From Oscheius tipulae (taxonomy: Eukaryota > Nematoda > Chromadorea > Rhabditida > Rhabditidae), in contig JASJZH010000003.1 in NCBI GenBank assembly GCA_037178975.1, forward strand, positions 8,742,001 to 8,806,000: a stretch of DNA of 64,000 nucleotides, given 5' to 3'. The position numbers were made by a program, and so were the translations under genes. A model generated the notes under the pieces. It was given only the letters and a program-made list of their open reading frames with translations. It made no database searches and had not been told where the DNA came from. Positions 11,403-23,417 of the stretch are shown here, piece by piece (position 1 is the first letter of the stretch; each line of letters starts with the position of its first letter).

Positions 11403-13868
11403 TTATCTTTGACCAACAGATACATTTCCATCGATGCGTTTTCCTCTTCCTAATTCTCTTTCCCATTTTTCGAATATGTAGTTGATTTGTTTCTCATAAT
11501 AGGCTCTTACTGCTTTCAATTTTCCATGCATTGTCATTCGGTAGACGGGAATTATATTCAAGAAGTACTCTGTTTTCGTGTTCCAATACAGTCTGTATAG
11601 CCTCTTTGTCGAGAAGAGATTGTCAGGAATTTTCTGCAACAAAAACTATTTAACGTCATAAGTCGAACAGTGTGAAAAATACAGAGAGGCAGGGAGACAA
11701 AGAAACAGAGAGACAGAATGTTCCAACAATTTGAAGACAACAAAGACGTCACCTCCATTGCTTGCTCCAAAGCTACAACAAAATCTATGAGACACCGTTC
11801 TGATGGGTTTTCTTGCCACGACCTCAATTCAAATGAAAGTGAAGAAAGAAGCTTCTTACATTTCAAGCACCTCTTGAATTACCGGATCCCAAATAAAATT
11901 GTCTATGCAAGGACGCACTCCTTCCGTAACTTTGGCTTCTGTCCAGTGTCCGTCGAAAGGCAACCTTGGGCATTTAACTATTTAAAAAAATGAATGCATA
12001 CTTTCGGTAGAGTATCTCCCAAAATGTTATACCGATTGAATAAATGTCGCACTGGCGCAAATCGGGTGTATCTACGTCGTCTTCCGCGAACAATTCCGGT
12101 GCCATGTACATGGGAGTTGCTCTTCTATAAATGCATTTTTGCTATGAAATCGTTTGCTCAACTTGACAGTTAATATGGAGAGTTTCAAGTTGTTTGAATG
12201 CCCGAAGTCTGCAATTTTTACGCATGTCCGCGTAGGATCCAATAACATACTAAACATATAGGATGACTATACCGTCTCTCTCTCTCTCTCTCTCTCTGTC
12301 TCTTTGTCTACCTACTTCAAAGGTTTCAAATCCAGATGAGCAATATCCTTCATGTGTAAATATGTCATGCCAAAAACTATTTGCAGCATCCAAAAGTAGG
12401 CCTGTGTAGGTTCATAACAGTGGTCAGATTTAATTGCTGAAAATAATGTATTGTTGGATCTCATCAAGCTACCATCAGCGAGGGTGCCACCACCCAAAAG
12501 CTCCATCACGTATCCCTCCTCACGATTGAACTTTATATACGTACCGAAGATTTGCACAAAATTTAAATGTTTGCCTCTCTGAAGTAGTAATAAAAGAGAG
12601 ATAGGCTCTTTACCAGGCTCAAGAGCATTTCCACTTCTTTCCTCGAGCTCTCATCGAACGTATTAAATCTTTTAACGCAGGCCATTCTAAAATATGATTT
12701 AAACTTTTGCAGAATACAAACTCACCCTAAATCTGTCAGTTTAGCCGTAGAAATAGTACTTTGTCCTCCGTGGTCATAGTAGCACAAGTCGGAAATGTTT
12801 TCCCCGGGCCGGAAGATGGATACAGGAGCGTCAACACTGTCGTCATCTGATTGGAATGCTGGATTAAGGGGACACTGACATGACGAGAGCACTTATGGAC
12901 AGGACTGATGGTAGAAGGGCAGAATGCGCTTATCCAAAACTTGCTGATAGGCCTGGCTGTTCATTTTGATCGTAATGAACTTCATCTCTACCACTCATAA
13001 AAAACTGGGTGTCCCTATAATTTTGCACCGCACTGTACAAGTTACTGCATCATTAAGTTCGTATAAGAAAATTGTAAATTGTAAAAAGAATTGTAATTCA
13101 TGGAAAGTGGTTAACGCATTTTAGGACCCTTGGAAAACTGCGTCCGTGTAGTATCAAAGAACCAAAATCACAACAGTCGAAAGTAGCTCCATGTTCTAGG
13201 AGCAGCTCTACCATAATAATGCGACCATATAGGACAGCAGAATGCAAAAGAGTGAAGTTGAACTCGCCTTCTTTGCCATTTACATCGAATTCTTCATCAA
13301 TCAGCGATTGAGCCATTTTCTCATCTCTCTGACGAACAGCAACATGAAGATCAGTAGTGTCGGAAATAGTGAACTTGCTGTCATCCTTTGTGTCCTCTTC
13401 CTTCGCATACTCTTCCATCGTCTTATATATCGCAGTGACTACCAACAGGAACTCTTCTGCTGCTAACGTTTCCTCAGACGATAGCTGTGGAGATCGAATC
13501 GAAGCATGGTCACCGCTCTTAAAACGTTTTCTGAAGTCTATTTTCTAAGCAGACCCACCTGCTCCACGTTTTTCATAAAAAATTCAAAGACCTGTTGGAC
13601 ATCTTGAGATTCATCGCTGATGAATTCCTTCAGCACAGGCCATTCCTTTTGTTTAATCAAGAGATCGACAACTGCTCGTCGAGGGACAGGAAAGAGATCA
13701 CGGAAGTCGGTGGTTCCCTGAAAGGGGGCCTATTTAACATCGCTTTTCCGGCAATGTTACGAAAATAAACTTTTTTTTCAAAAAGCAGATACATACCATG
13801 GCTGCCCGGCTTCTTCACCTCTTCGTGCAGAATAGGAGCCACTTTTTTGACGTGGCTTGTCAGTCTGA
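11403..13868 (-). CDS. Ankyrin plus protein-kinase domain gene (5' end not resolved)
   Basis: Reading 5' to 3', the exons encode a unique N-terminal part (13868-13553) and an acidic linker with two ankyrin-like repeats (13530-13150; FTLLHSAVLYGRIIMVELLLEHG). A kinase domain follows. It shows a glycine-rich stretch HGGQSTI (near 12770), candidate lysine ACVKRF (near 12680), YVMELLGGGTL (near 12500), catalytic loop AHLDLKP followed across an intron by NMLLD (near 12330/12240), DFG in KIADFGHS, and the activation-segment end MYMAPEL (near 12090). A C-lobe WQENPSERC (near 11810) is followed by a last exon ending at 11403. Introns are mostly 31-45 nt. HRD is HLD, so it is a non-RD kinase. ATP-binding lysine, HxD and DFG are present, so activity is plausible but not shown. 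An exon with a GT donor near 14294 may be the true 5' end. Family placement beyond ankyrin-kinase is uncertain. Confidence 0.6.
12870..13038 (-). mobile_element. Tc1/mariner-like transposon end
   Basis: Read on the minus strand, a TACAGTGCGGTGCAAAATTA terminus starts at 13038. It is followed by sequence that can be read as MNSQAYQQVLDKRILPF, which resembles the C-terminal part of Tc1-type transposases. Only this end is recognisable and no second terminus was found. It sits in an intron of the ankyrin-kinase gene, directly 3' of the truncated ankyrin repeats. Confidence 0.5.
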
Positions 13869-14415
13869 AACTATGGCATTGCAGGCTCTGTCTCTTAGTC
13901 TCTCTGCCTCACGATTCCCGATAAGTCTTAGTCACCCTCCGTCTACTACCATTAAATTAGTCTATATCGACTGAAAAATTACTGAGAAGTTCCATGGTTC
14001 AAGGACTGGAATGATCTATCACTGCCAGTAGTCAACATAGGTTTGACACTACATTGACAAAAAGAAACTCTCCTTCCCATCGACGTAGGATACAAGGTTT
14101 AGACAGTTTTATTTTGTTTTCCGGCTTTCGATTATTTACATATATATTTCCTTTTTTTTACAATAAGGACCGTCACAATGATTCCGGCACATTTGATTCG
14201 TCAAACTTTACGGACTTCCAGTTACGAATATCAATAGGTCATGTGATATTGTCATTATCGAAGAACTAAAATCACTACAGGATTACGTACCTCTTTCTAG
14301 CTTCGATCGATTTGTTTCCATGAAGAATCTGGAGCGGAGGATTCTCTCGTACGGGGCTTAGGAAACACCGAACAAATGATAAGAAGCTAATACGAGCAGT
14401 CACCTGATTGAGGGT

Positions 14416-15725
14416 GTGTATCTGAAGGACACCTTTCCTGGAAGGTACGCCAATGAATACCGTAAAACCTCTATTAGTGATCAATCACCCCGTTTGAATG
14501 CGCGTATAATAGAGGGTGCGCTTCAATTTTTTGATGAATTATTTTATAACAAAGATAAGTCTCTGAAAACAAAATCGGTAGAGGCCAAGTTGGAGGAGAT
14601 GACCAAGGACGATCTGGAGCTCATGATTGCTGTTAGCGCCTTCAATCAGTCAGAGCTGTCAGTAATTCTGTCAAGTTGAAGATCTACGTCATGGTGGAAG
14701 TCAATGCTGTACATATCCGTACAGATGGATTCCGGCGCTGATTCTACGTTGATATCGAAGATTATTTGGAAGAACGTTGGATCCCTGGAGATGGTTCCAG
14801 CCGGCCGTGTTCTCGTGTCGCTGGATAGAGGGATTATGCCGTGTGTGGGCAGGCTGAAGACCAAGCTACGACGGACGAGTACAACATGTGCGGTCTCCCA
14901 AGGCTGAGCCAAGTTCCTGAGCTCAAGAAAGGGATGGATCTTGTGGCCGGCAACGCTGTGATCAACTACCCCGAGGCTTCACAGACAATGGCTGAACAGC
15001 TGTAGAAGAGCCATGGAGGAGTCTTTGACGAGTCACTGGGCTGCTGCTCGAAGATGGAAGCCGTTCTCAAGCTCAAAAACAATGCTGTACCTGTCTTCAG
15101 GAAGAAGACACCTGTGCCATTTGCCGTGGTACCAGAGTTAGACAAGGAGATCGGTCGTCTTCTTGTACAAGGAGTCATCTCGAAGGTGGAACACTCGGAT
15201 TGGGCTGCCCCGATAGTCGCGGTCAAGAGATCGACTGGTGCTGACTTCAGTACGGAACTGAATGGCTCGCTGATGCTACACCAACACCTTTTATCAAAAA
15301 TGGAAGAAGTCTTTGGAAGACTCTTTGATCTAGGCTTCGAAGTTTCTTCAATTCGAAGTCAAAGCGTGTTCGCCACCACAACGCGAAACCGAGGAAGTTT
15401 GAAGTTACTGATTTTGTCTGGACTACAGTCTGCAGTTGCGGAAAGGTGAATTAGTCCACTGGTGAAGTGATCCGACGCCTTGGAAACACATGTTACGAAG
15501 CCAAGGTCGATGGAAAGATCCAGAAAAGACAAGTTAACCAGATGCACAGCAGATCAGTCTCCGAAGAGCAGAACATCTTGACGGATGAGTGAAAGCTGCC
15601 GAAACAAAGATTTGTTAAACCAATCCTGAGATACAAGAAGTACGAAGGACACTTCTTCCGACGATTTACATGTGCTCGCCACCAAGTTCGTTTCTTCGAT
15701 GCCGCCACTGGTCTTTGAAGAAGGG
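14416..15725 (+). mobile_element. Internally deleted Ty3/gypsy-type LTR retrotransposon remnant
   Basis: An aspartic-protease motif MDSGADSTLI is read near 14726. The start of a Ty3-type reverse transcriptase follows near 15090-15330 (VPFAVVPELDKEIGRL, then HSDWAAPIV). The YxDD region, RNase H and most of the integrase are missing. Near 15470 the sequence resumes with a pattern like the end of a gypsy integrase (RRLGNTCYEAKVDGKI). Frames are broken in several places. LTRs were not identified, although TGTTGAGAAGCGG at 15729 is a possible start. It is inactive. Confidence 0.7.
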
Positions 15726-16065
15726 GTGATGTTGAGAAGCGGTAATTGCTTCTGCCATCGATGTGATACTTATGTTTTTTTTTCTTTGGTATTATATTAA
15801 TATTGTAGAATCAGTCGGCTATGCCGCCTGGTCGGCGGTTTTATTGAGTCGAACTTTGCTAAGAAACTCTCCAAGGAGCAAAAGCAATAACTTTCTTTTT
15901 ACAATTAAAGCAATCAAAACAGTAGCTTGCTAACTCAAAAAAGTTTCTTCTTGCATTAGCTTGACTTGTCTCGACAGACACAAACATTGTCAATCCCAGA
16001 TTAGAGTTGACTTGTGTCGCAGACGGACGCCTCTTGCAAATTGTAAAGGTAGGATAGGCCGGAGC

Positions 16066-16243
16066 TATTGTCGACTGTAAAGATAAAGATCTCTCCACTA
16101 CACTGCACGTTTTTGCTCTTCAGGTATATAAGTTGTTGGCGGAAAAGGTCATCACAGCAGGAGCTTCGGTCTCTTCAAAAGTTAATGATGGGCGGACCCC
16201 TTTTGCACTTCGCTGTCCTAAATGGTCATGTTGGCATGGTCAC
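16066..16243 (+). pseudogene. Displaced fragment of the ankyrin gene
   Basis: About 178 bp match the minus strand of the ankyrin ORF around 8484-8661 (repeats 19-21), starting near TCGACTGTAAAGATAAAGA and ending near GTCATGTTGGCATGGT. One extra T in an ACCCCTTTTGC run shifts the frame, so it cannot code for the array. It is in the opposite orientation to its source, 7.6 kb away, among transposon remnants. The source units are a close match, so the copy is fairly recent. Confidence 0.8.
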
Positions 16244-16339
16244 ATTTTGGGAAATTCCAGGTTGCGTCACGCCAAAAAATTGAAAAATGGAAAAATTGCG
16301 TTTCTATATGAGTGTCTTTCTATCTTTTTATCTTTATTT

Positions 16340-16715
16340 CTATTTCTATCTCCTGACACGAAATGACTTGTTATTGTTGACAGCATTTTTGGGTATTAGT
16401 GTTGACATGCAATTGTGCGGACACCATGACAGACGGACGGATAAAGACGTCTCCGACGGCTTCGCCGTTTTTTTCTTTTGCCATCAGTTTACATTGGCGG
16501 CTGCGCCGCTTCGTAGTTACAGGAATCTCCCAGTGGCTTCACTGTGAAAAAAAACCAAGTTCTATAGCGCACCTAAAGTTGACTTGTCAACCAATTTAAG
16601 CAACTGTTTTGAACAACAAAACTTCTGGAAAAGTAATTGGCTCGCTTCTGTTTCGTGGCCACGGACAAACAAACAAACAAACAGAGTCCTCCACAGAAAC
16701 CATCACGCTTTAGAT
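16340..16715. repeat. Dispersed repeat with GGCTTCGCCG/GGCTGCGCCGC motifs (copy 1)
   Basis: It shares several blocks with 21778-22125: CCGACGGCTTCGCCG, GGCGGCTGCG(C/T)CGCTT, GACTTGTCAAC, and a CAAACAAACAAACAGAG end followed by CAGAAACCAT. Its first 80 bp (TTTTTGGGTATTAGTGTTGACA, then ACACCATGACAGAC) match 24668-24730. The 3' terminus matches the inverted repeat of the 21.8-kb copy but the 5' terminus was not found, so this copy is truncated. It lies just 3' of the GTPase gene. Confidence 0.6.
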
Positions 16716-16795
16716 TTAGATAGTAGAGATAACTCGCTTTGATTTTAGGATCTAACCAGCTGTCTAAAGGCAGCTTCTTCACAAAATTCAAGCTT

Positions 16796-19700
16796 TTATA
16801 CAAACTTTTTGAAAACAAGAGCAGTTACAATAGAAGTTATTGCCGGCATCAAGTATTTCTTCCATACCGGAGGCCTGAGTTTGATTTCCTCGTAACGCTT
16901 CTGAAATCGGTTTAATAATCCGATAAAGTTGACTATACTCGAATGTAGGTTCCCAGTTCTGCCCGATATCGATCGTATACTTGGCGCGGTTCTGTGGGAG
17001 ACCTCCGGAATAAGGCCAGTACACATTCCTGCAAAATTTACTCACTGTCACTATCGCTTACCCAAGCTCTCCTATGCCTATCCTCCAAATCCATTCCGTC
17101 CTGCTCGATCATTCTGTCATATTCATTTTTGGCGAGCTGAAGAATTTCAAACATCTCCGCCTCCTTATCTTGCATCTCGCGACTCAGCACCGTTAGCAAC
17201 ATACGTTCGTACTCTCTCTAAAGGCTATAATTCTACAAGGGGAGCAACTATGACCTCACCGTCATCATCTCCTGAAGTTCTATGTAGAAACCACTTCCCG
17301 CATCGTCGTAAATGATCTGCCTGTTCTCGTAACTGTCACAGGCCCTCTGCTAAAATGAGAGAACTGACATTACATACGCTAGTTCAAACCTTCAGTTCTT
17401 GATAAGACGTGTGGAACTCGAAAAACGTTCGATCATTTTCCATCTTTGCCGTCATAGAACTTAGAAAGTCCGAGTAAGCTTCGTCTTTTGCAGCTCGATC
17501 GATATTGCCCTGTTCTTCGATCAGAGGAACCGAAAAGATATCCAATTTTTCCTAAAAAGGATTATAATCTTTAGTGTCCAGATACTACACACCTGGATGT
17601 AGGATAGAAGTTCGGCTTTGGACTTTCTGAAGAGCTTCGTCGCGCACCTTGCCCAGCATTCCTGGTACATTGACAAAGCAAATTCCTTAATTTTTTAAGC
17701 ATTTTCTGTTCTGTTCTTTTGGCTTTTCTGCTACGCCTCGGTTATGTTCTGTTAGAATTTAATTTTCTCCGCCAATAGCTCTACAAGAGGCAAGGCGGTA
17801 AACTACCGTCGTCCGTTCCTTGGGCAACCCTTCAACGTAATCGCCTAACTATGCATTCCACATTCCAGCTGAGAAATCTGAACTGCGAATCCCTCCGTTC
17901 TACCGTCCGTCTTGCTGAACTGGAAACTGCCTTCAGTGGAATCGACTACAATGTCTGCAGTCTGACAGAAGTAAATAGGAACGGAAGCAAATCTTTTCAA
18001 TTGCAATAATCTAGACACCAACTGCAGCTACACGAAAGACTGGCTTTCTAGTACATCCAAAATGGTTATCATCCATTTCCTTCCACCCAATGTCGGACCG
18101 AGTGAGCTACCTTGACGTGCATCAGAAAATCTGCCTCCGTGTTGTCTGTCTCTATGCACCTACTTCCGCATATGCTGACTAGGACTACGAAGGATGATAC
18201 GAACGTGATTCGAGCTCTAAGATCTCCTCATCGACAACGGTTGAATTTTCTTCAATCATACAAAGTCATACTAGGCGACATGAATGCAAAAGTGGGACTA
18301 CATGAAGGTGGAGAGACATTTATTGGAGAACATGGCCTTGGCGACCGAAATGACAGAGGACGAATGCTAACTGATTTCTGTCATCACACACAAGCTCTTC
18401 TGCATGAATACATGGTTCCGAAAACGCCCCAGCCGCAAGTGGACCTGGATGTCTCCGAATATGGAAGCGAAAAACAGTATCGGCTATTTCCTCTGCGAAG
18501 ATCAATTCATCTTCAAAGATGTAGCAGTAGCCACGACATTTCCATACACATCGGACCATAGGCTGTTGATGAGTACACTCCAGTTCAACGGAAAAGAAAT
18601 TCACTCCGCAGCCAGACAGGGAGAGCAAGTTCCAAAGAGTTCCCGAGGCCGTCGCCCGGGGCAAGAGCTCGAAGAAGGCGTTGGTGTCCAACAATGTGAC
18701 AAGAACACGTCTCACACAGCTGGTCGACACACATGTCTGTTCTTCACCCTCCACAGCCAGAAATGTCATTCGGAAGTTTTACAACGGTCTCTACACGGCT
18801 GCAAATCCCCGACAACTTCCGCAGATGGCAGAAACCGTCCCCTCAATATTGCCGGAAGAAGTCAAAAAAGCCATCACAAAGCTGAAGAATGGCAAGTCTC
18901 CTGGACATGACAACGTTACAAACGACATGCTGCTGGCTGCAAAGACATTATAACTGCTTCTCTCTCTGTCATGTTTAACAAGATAATTGAAGACGAAGAG
19001 ACTCCTGAAACGAGACTAAAAACTACCGGCCTATAGCTCTCATGTCCAGTCTACAAGGTACTGACAGCAGTTGGATAGAATGTTGCAAACACTAGAGTTC
19101 AATCAGACACCTGATCGGGCAGGCTTCCGGAAAGAATTTTCAACATCACATCATATTTTGGTCGTAAACGAGCTCATCCAAAGAAGTCGAGAATACAATC
19201 TGTCCCTCTTCCTAGTCGTTATCGAGTACAAGAAAGCATTCAACACGATTGCGCATTCAGCCGTTTGGAAATCGCTCTACACACAAGGAGTTCCGGCCAA
19301 ATTCCTTCGTCTACTCCACAACATCTACATGCACGCCAATGTCCAAATCAACGCAGTTGGCGGATCAGTTGAACTGGATGTTCAACGAGAAGTGAGACAA
19401 GGTGACACGATTTCGCCGACCTTCTTTTCTGCCACCATGGAGACGGTATTAACAAGTCTGGACTGGAATGAAAAAGGTATTAACATCCAAGGACAATGGC
19501 TCTCAAACCTTCGTTTTGCGGATGATATAGTAATAGTCTCTACTTCCGCCGCTGCAGCTGAACAAATGCTTCAAGAACTATCCGATTTTAGCAAAGCAGT
19601 AGGGTTGGAATTAAACATGGAAAAGACATTCGTTATGTGCAACAGACGGCCAGCATTTATCAAAGTAGAAGAAGTGAGGATCCAATACAAGACCAGAAAA

Positions 19701-21713
19701 TCTACCTGGGCCAAAGAATTTCATTCGATAGAAACCCAGCCCTTTAAATCTTGAGAAGGATTCGTGCTGCCTAGGGATGTTTCAACAAGTTCCACCAACT
19801 TCTTACCAGCAGGACCGTTTCCATTCGTCACAAGAGATAAATTTTCATATCCTATATTGATCCAGCCCTCCTGTATGCAAGCGAAACGTGGACTCTTCGA
19901 GAACGGGACTGTACGAAACTAGTGATCGCTTAGAGAAGAGTGCTTCGAAGATGTCTTGGTGACAATTTGCTGGATAGGCGGACAAACGACTGGCACATGA
20001 TCTTGGAGAGCAATCAGACCAACAGGACAACCGGAACCCAGATGGAGTCACAGCTTCACAGTCAAAATGGGACAAAGTTAGATGCGAGTGGCTAGAGAAG
20101 ATCAAGCCCAATGGAACCAGCATAGAATGCGACACGTGAACATGTTGAAATCGTAAAAAACTTAAACTTTGCTCTGTTCTTTGCATATATATGCGCTGCG
20201 CTCGGTCCAGTAAGGTGGGCCACCTTTCACCCACTTCCTCAGGCCGGCGCTGAGGGAGGGGAAAGGGAGGAAGAGAGAGAGAGTGGTAGAATGTCCCCGG
20301 CCGTGTCCGGAAAAGGTTGGGCCGGGGTGGGATCGAAATTGCAGAAAAAAGCGGTCATCGCTGGAACAAGATGACATTTTTTTAATCTTTTCGATGTTCT
20401 GCAAAGTTATAGAGCAGAAAAAAACGCTACAACTGTGCAGAGCATCAAAAAGTTAAAATGGCATCTCAGACCCGTGAGGGCCGATTTTCCTTGCGCATCT
20501 TGGGCTTCATTCGTTCACTCACCTTTGCCTCTTCGTGACTTCTCAACAATTTTGCCTTGTCTGGCATGATCCCCGCCTTGTACATTCTCTCGTCATAGCT
20601 TGCCTTGCTACTCTTCAGGCAGTAGTGGATGCGAGCTTCAGCCATAGCCTGCTGTGGCGTCTTTACTCCGACTGCCTTGTCGCTGTTAAACCATACGATC
20701 AAGGCTTCGAGAAAGTCGACAAGTTCAAAACAGGTGACCGGCTTGCCCTTGAATTTTTTCGGCTCTAGACCATTTGGATCCAAAACAGTCGTAGCAAATT
20801 TGGCGATTCTCGTGTTAAACTCGATGAATTGACTGTCATGATCGATGTTCTCGTCTTGCTCCTCGAATTGAGTACCAGGGTGGGGCAGAAGATGACATTC
20901 AATTTCTTCAAAACTGTTGTTTAGGTCAGAGGATGGCTTGATTCTCCTCTTCAAAAAGACGGTACCGTCATCGTAGCCCATTTTTCCCTTTACTTTTACA
21001 AAGTCCCGAATCAAAAAGATAAGCTTCTAAAAGTGCAGTGGTTGGAGACAGTAGGATAAACTTATACCTGGAACTTTTCCCTAATTATCTCTTGTTGGGT
21101 ATATTGGGCTAACTGAGTATAGACTTCTAGGTAGTTCTTGTCGTTGGCGTCGACAAATCCTTTGACGTTGAAGATCGAAAATTTTGAAGTGAACAAGAAA
21201 CAGAGTGAGGGATAGAAAGACAGAGAGACAGATAGCTACCTGAATAGAGCTCAGTAGAATCGACAATGCTACCAGATTTCCTTCACCCGCAATGTTTTCA
21301 TTGTGATCGAAAACTCCCTGCGTGTCCATGAAGAGTACGACCAGCTGCAATTATCGTCTAGTTAGAGAAACTTGCGTATCTTACATCCTTCCCATCTACT
21401 TTGTACGGCTTTGTCCACACATCAATTCCGGTTGTGCATCTTTCAGTATCGGCTTGAAACTCGAATCCTTCGATGAGCTTTCCCTTTTCCATGTTTTCAA
21501 TAAGTCTGTTCAGCAGGTAACTCTTTCCTCCCCTCATCCTTCCTGCCACAGAAATCAGGGCGATCTAAGCAAGCGATAGGATTGGTCAGAAATTGGCAAG
21601 CCAACCGGTGTATTCCCGTACTGTTTCAGTTCGTCACGCAAAATCTCCAAATTCTCAGATTGGAGGCAATCATCCTTCCATCTCACAATTTTCAGAGAAC
21701 GCGGTTTTGCCAT
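16796..21713 (-). CDS. Atlastin/GBP-family dynamin-like GTPase
   Basis: The ATG at 21713 lies three bases after a TTTTCAG. The first exon joins at CCG|ATC to a P-loop SVAGRMRGGKSYLLNRL (near 21540). Switch-region residues GIDVWTKPY follow, then the DxxG-type MDTQGVFD (near 21320) and the RD-type base-recognition motif LIRDF (near 21010). This set defines the atlastin/guanylate-binding GTPase domain, which fuses ER tubules in atlastins. After the exon ending RSHEEAK (20526) a 2.8-kb intron carries an antisense RTE element. The helical middle domain resumes near 17697 (EFALSMYQECW) in five short exons. The protein ends with a hydrophobic segment (LMPAITSIVTALVF) and KKFV, a plausible membrane anchor at the stop (16796). 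Atlastins have two adjacent membrane segments; only one is clear. The splice acceptor before FNVKGFVDAND (near 21170) is not obvious. Confidence 0.8.
17860..20150 (+). mobile_element. RTE-type non-LTR retrotransposon, degenerate, antisense in an intron
   Basis: An endonuclease portion is readable near 18270 (LGDMNAKVG, then GLGDRNDRGRML). The reverse transcriptase is open from 19071 to 19754 with DRAGFRKEFSTSHHI, IEYKKAFNTIAHSAVW, the motif QREVRQGDTISPTFF and a catalytic FADD box in NLRFADDIVIVS. The C-terminal region to about 20150 is recognisable (RVLRRCLGD) but broken by stops. Stops before 18112 and frame shifts near 18500-19060 make it non-functional, though the RT core is intact. It is far less decayed than the RTE copy at 6.3-7.5 kb. 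It lies inside the large intron of the atlastin-like gene on the opposite strand. Confidence 0.85.
20388..20455. repeat. Dispersed hairpin repeat copy
   Basis: GATGTTCTGCAAAGTTATAG and, after a short loop, CGCTACAACTGTGCAGAGCATC form an imperfect inverted repeat of about 25 bp per arm. It lies in the large intron of the atlastin-like gene, between the RTE element and the coding exon. Confidence 0.55.
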
Positions 21714-21777
21714 TTCCTGAAAAGCTGAAACTTATAAGAATTCAAAAGAAAAAAAAAGTTGATAAAATCCAAACTAT

Positions 21778-22125
21778 GAAAGGTTTCTATGGTTGGCTAT
21801 GTTTGTTTGTCTGTATGTTTGTTTTTCCGAGGCTACGATGCAATGATGAGAAGTCTAGAATCGTTGTCAATTAGGTGCAGTTGTGAGCGGACAGCAGCAT
21901 GAAGATGTCACTTAATTTGCGACTAGTCACATCCGACGGCTTCGCCGCCCTTTTTTTCTTGATTTTGTAGTGAAAACAGGCGGCTGCGTCGCTTTCATAA
22001 TAGCGGACGTTCCATAGTTTCCTCACAGCTGACTTGTCAACAAAACTTTTGAAATGTCGTATTTGCCAGCTTTTGGCTCGTGGCCATGGACAAACAAACA
22101 AACAGAGACTACCATAGAAACCATT
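21778..22125. mobile_element. 348-bp MITE with terminal inverted repeats
   Basis: The left end AGGTTTCTATGGTTGGCTAT and the reverse complement of the right end ATGGTTTCTATGGTAGTCTC match over about 35 positions, with runs of TTTGTTTG in both. The interior contains the GACGGCTTCGCCG and GGCGGCTGCGTCGC motifs found near 16.45 and 24.6 kb. No ORF resembling a transposase. It lies 65 bp upstream of the atlastin-like start codon and could affect that promoter. Confidence 0.7.
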
Positions 22126-23019
22126 CTTTTTAAATATTTGAAATAACTCGACTAGGAGCTAACTGTAGGCAAAAGACTGCGAAGTAGCCGCAGGCCGCAG
22201 GTTAGTATATGAAGTTATCAGTGCCTAGAGGCAACGTGGGAGAGGATGTAAACTAAAAAAGTTATCAAAAAGTTTGGGCGAGAGGCTGCTCTGAAAAAAG
22301 TGCCCTTATCTTGCCTCGCATAAAAAATCGCAAAATCCGGTAAAACTGTTCAATATAATCGGCCGTTCAATATGAACTGCAATATATAGAATTTCTGCTG
22401 CCCATAAAATGATCATTGAAACAGGTGAAAAGTTCGAAAGAGAAATTTTAACAACACCTGTGGCTTAATAAAGCCAGTATCGAAACTCCTTCGAATGGTA
22501 TTAACTTGAAAGTTTTGCGTGCAACAGATGTTTTATGCTCGGCGAGCGCACCTTCTCGCCGCATGAACAATCAAAGAAGCGGGCTTGCCCACCTCCCAAA
22601 AATAGTTTCTCGTCTAACTCTTATATAGACGAATGAATCATTCATTCCCCAAAAAAATGGTTCTGTGCATGTTTCTGTACTGCATTTTCTGACCTTCAGT
22701 TACCTCGGTACCCAGGAGTTCCGGAAGGTGATTCGGATCAGCAAAAAATACATAATTCATCCTAGATCTTACTAACTAGATCCCTAAACAGGGCTCATGT
22801 AACTTAGCTCTTGGTGAAGCTAAGAAATGTCAAACCTTTTTAGGTAGTTTGAGATTTGAGGGGGTGAGCAAATATCACATTAGGTGTGCATGGAGGAGGT
22901 CATTCTAGTTTGAAAGAATTACTGCAAAGCGAAGGACGGTGGTTGCTCTGGAGATGGCGGTTGCACTGGACTAGCTATTTCGCCCGATAATTGCCTTCGG
23001 CTGATCACTGTCGTATCGA
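22126..23019. other. Non-coding stretch
   Basis: I see no convincing exon, RNA gene or complete element. The stretch ends where the left arm of the 389-bp inverted duplication begins. Confidence 0.4.
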
Positions 23020-23408
23020 GAAGACACTGCTACCGGGGCACTTGGTTCCGACGACCGGGAGTGGACAGAAGAGATCGCCGTCCTGAAACAGTATCATCAG
23101 TCTTCATCACCCTGTCTTTGTGTCCCTGTCATTCATATAAAACAACTAGTGAAAGGTTTTGAAACTTTGTAAAAGTTCGCTAAAAAAAGAGCAAAAAAAG
23201 CTTAAGACACCCGGGATTCCCAAGCCGTCTCCGATCCAAGTACTAACCGGGCCCAACGTTGCTTGACTTGCCAGATCAGACGGGATGGCGTACTTTCAAC
23301 GTGGTGTGGCCGTAAGCGACCACTTAACTCCCCCTATCAGTTTTGATTGCTCTCCATGCTTGGTCTTTCTAGACAATTTTTACACCCCGAGTAATGACTT
23401 TCAATACT
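23020..23408 (-). repeat. Left arm of a 389-bp inverted duplication
   Basis: Its reverse complement appears identical to 27658-28046 over the whole length where I compared the strands. Contents, in the orientation of the right arm: 3' flank, a complete 5S rRNA gene, intron sequence, a splice acceptor and the first 63 bases of exon 2 of the small membrane-protein gene. The copied exon part is orphaned here. Both outer borders on the 5S side meet copies of the short hairpin repeat. Confidence 0.9.
23199..23317 (-). rRNA. 5S ribosomal RNA gene
   Basis: The 119-nt minus-strand sequence starts GCTTACGGCCACACCACGTT and ends GTGTCTTAAGCT. It contains the conserved 5S parts: CATCCCGTCTGATCTGG, then AAGCAACGTTGGGCC with TTAGTACTTGGATCGGAGAC (internal promoter region). 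A T-run immediately 3' can terminate RNA polymerase III. It appears identical to the copy at 27749-27867, in inverted orientation. Confidence 0.95.
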
Positions 23409-23417
23409 AATCGAGTT

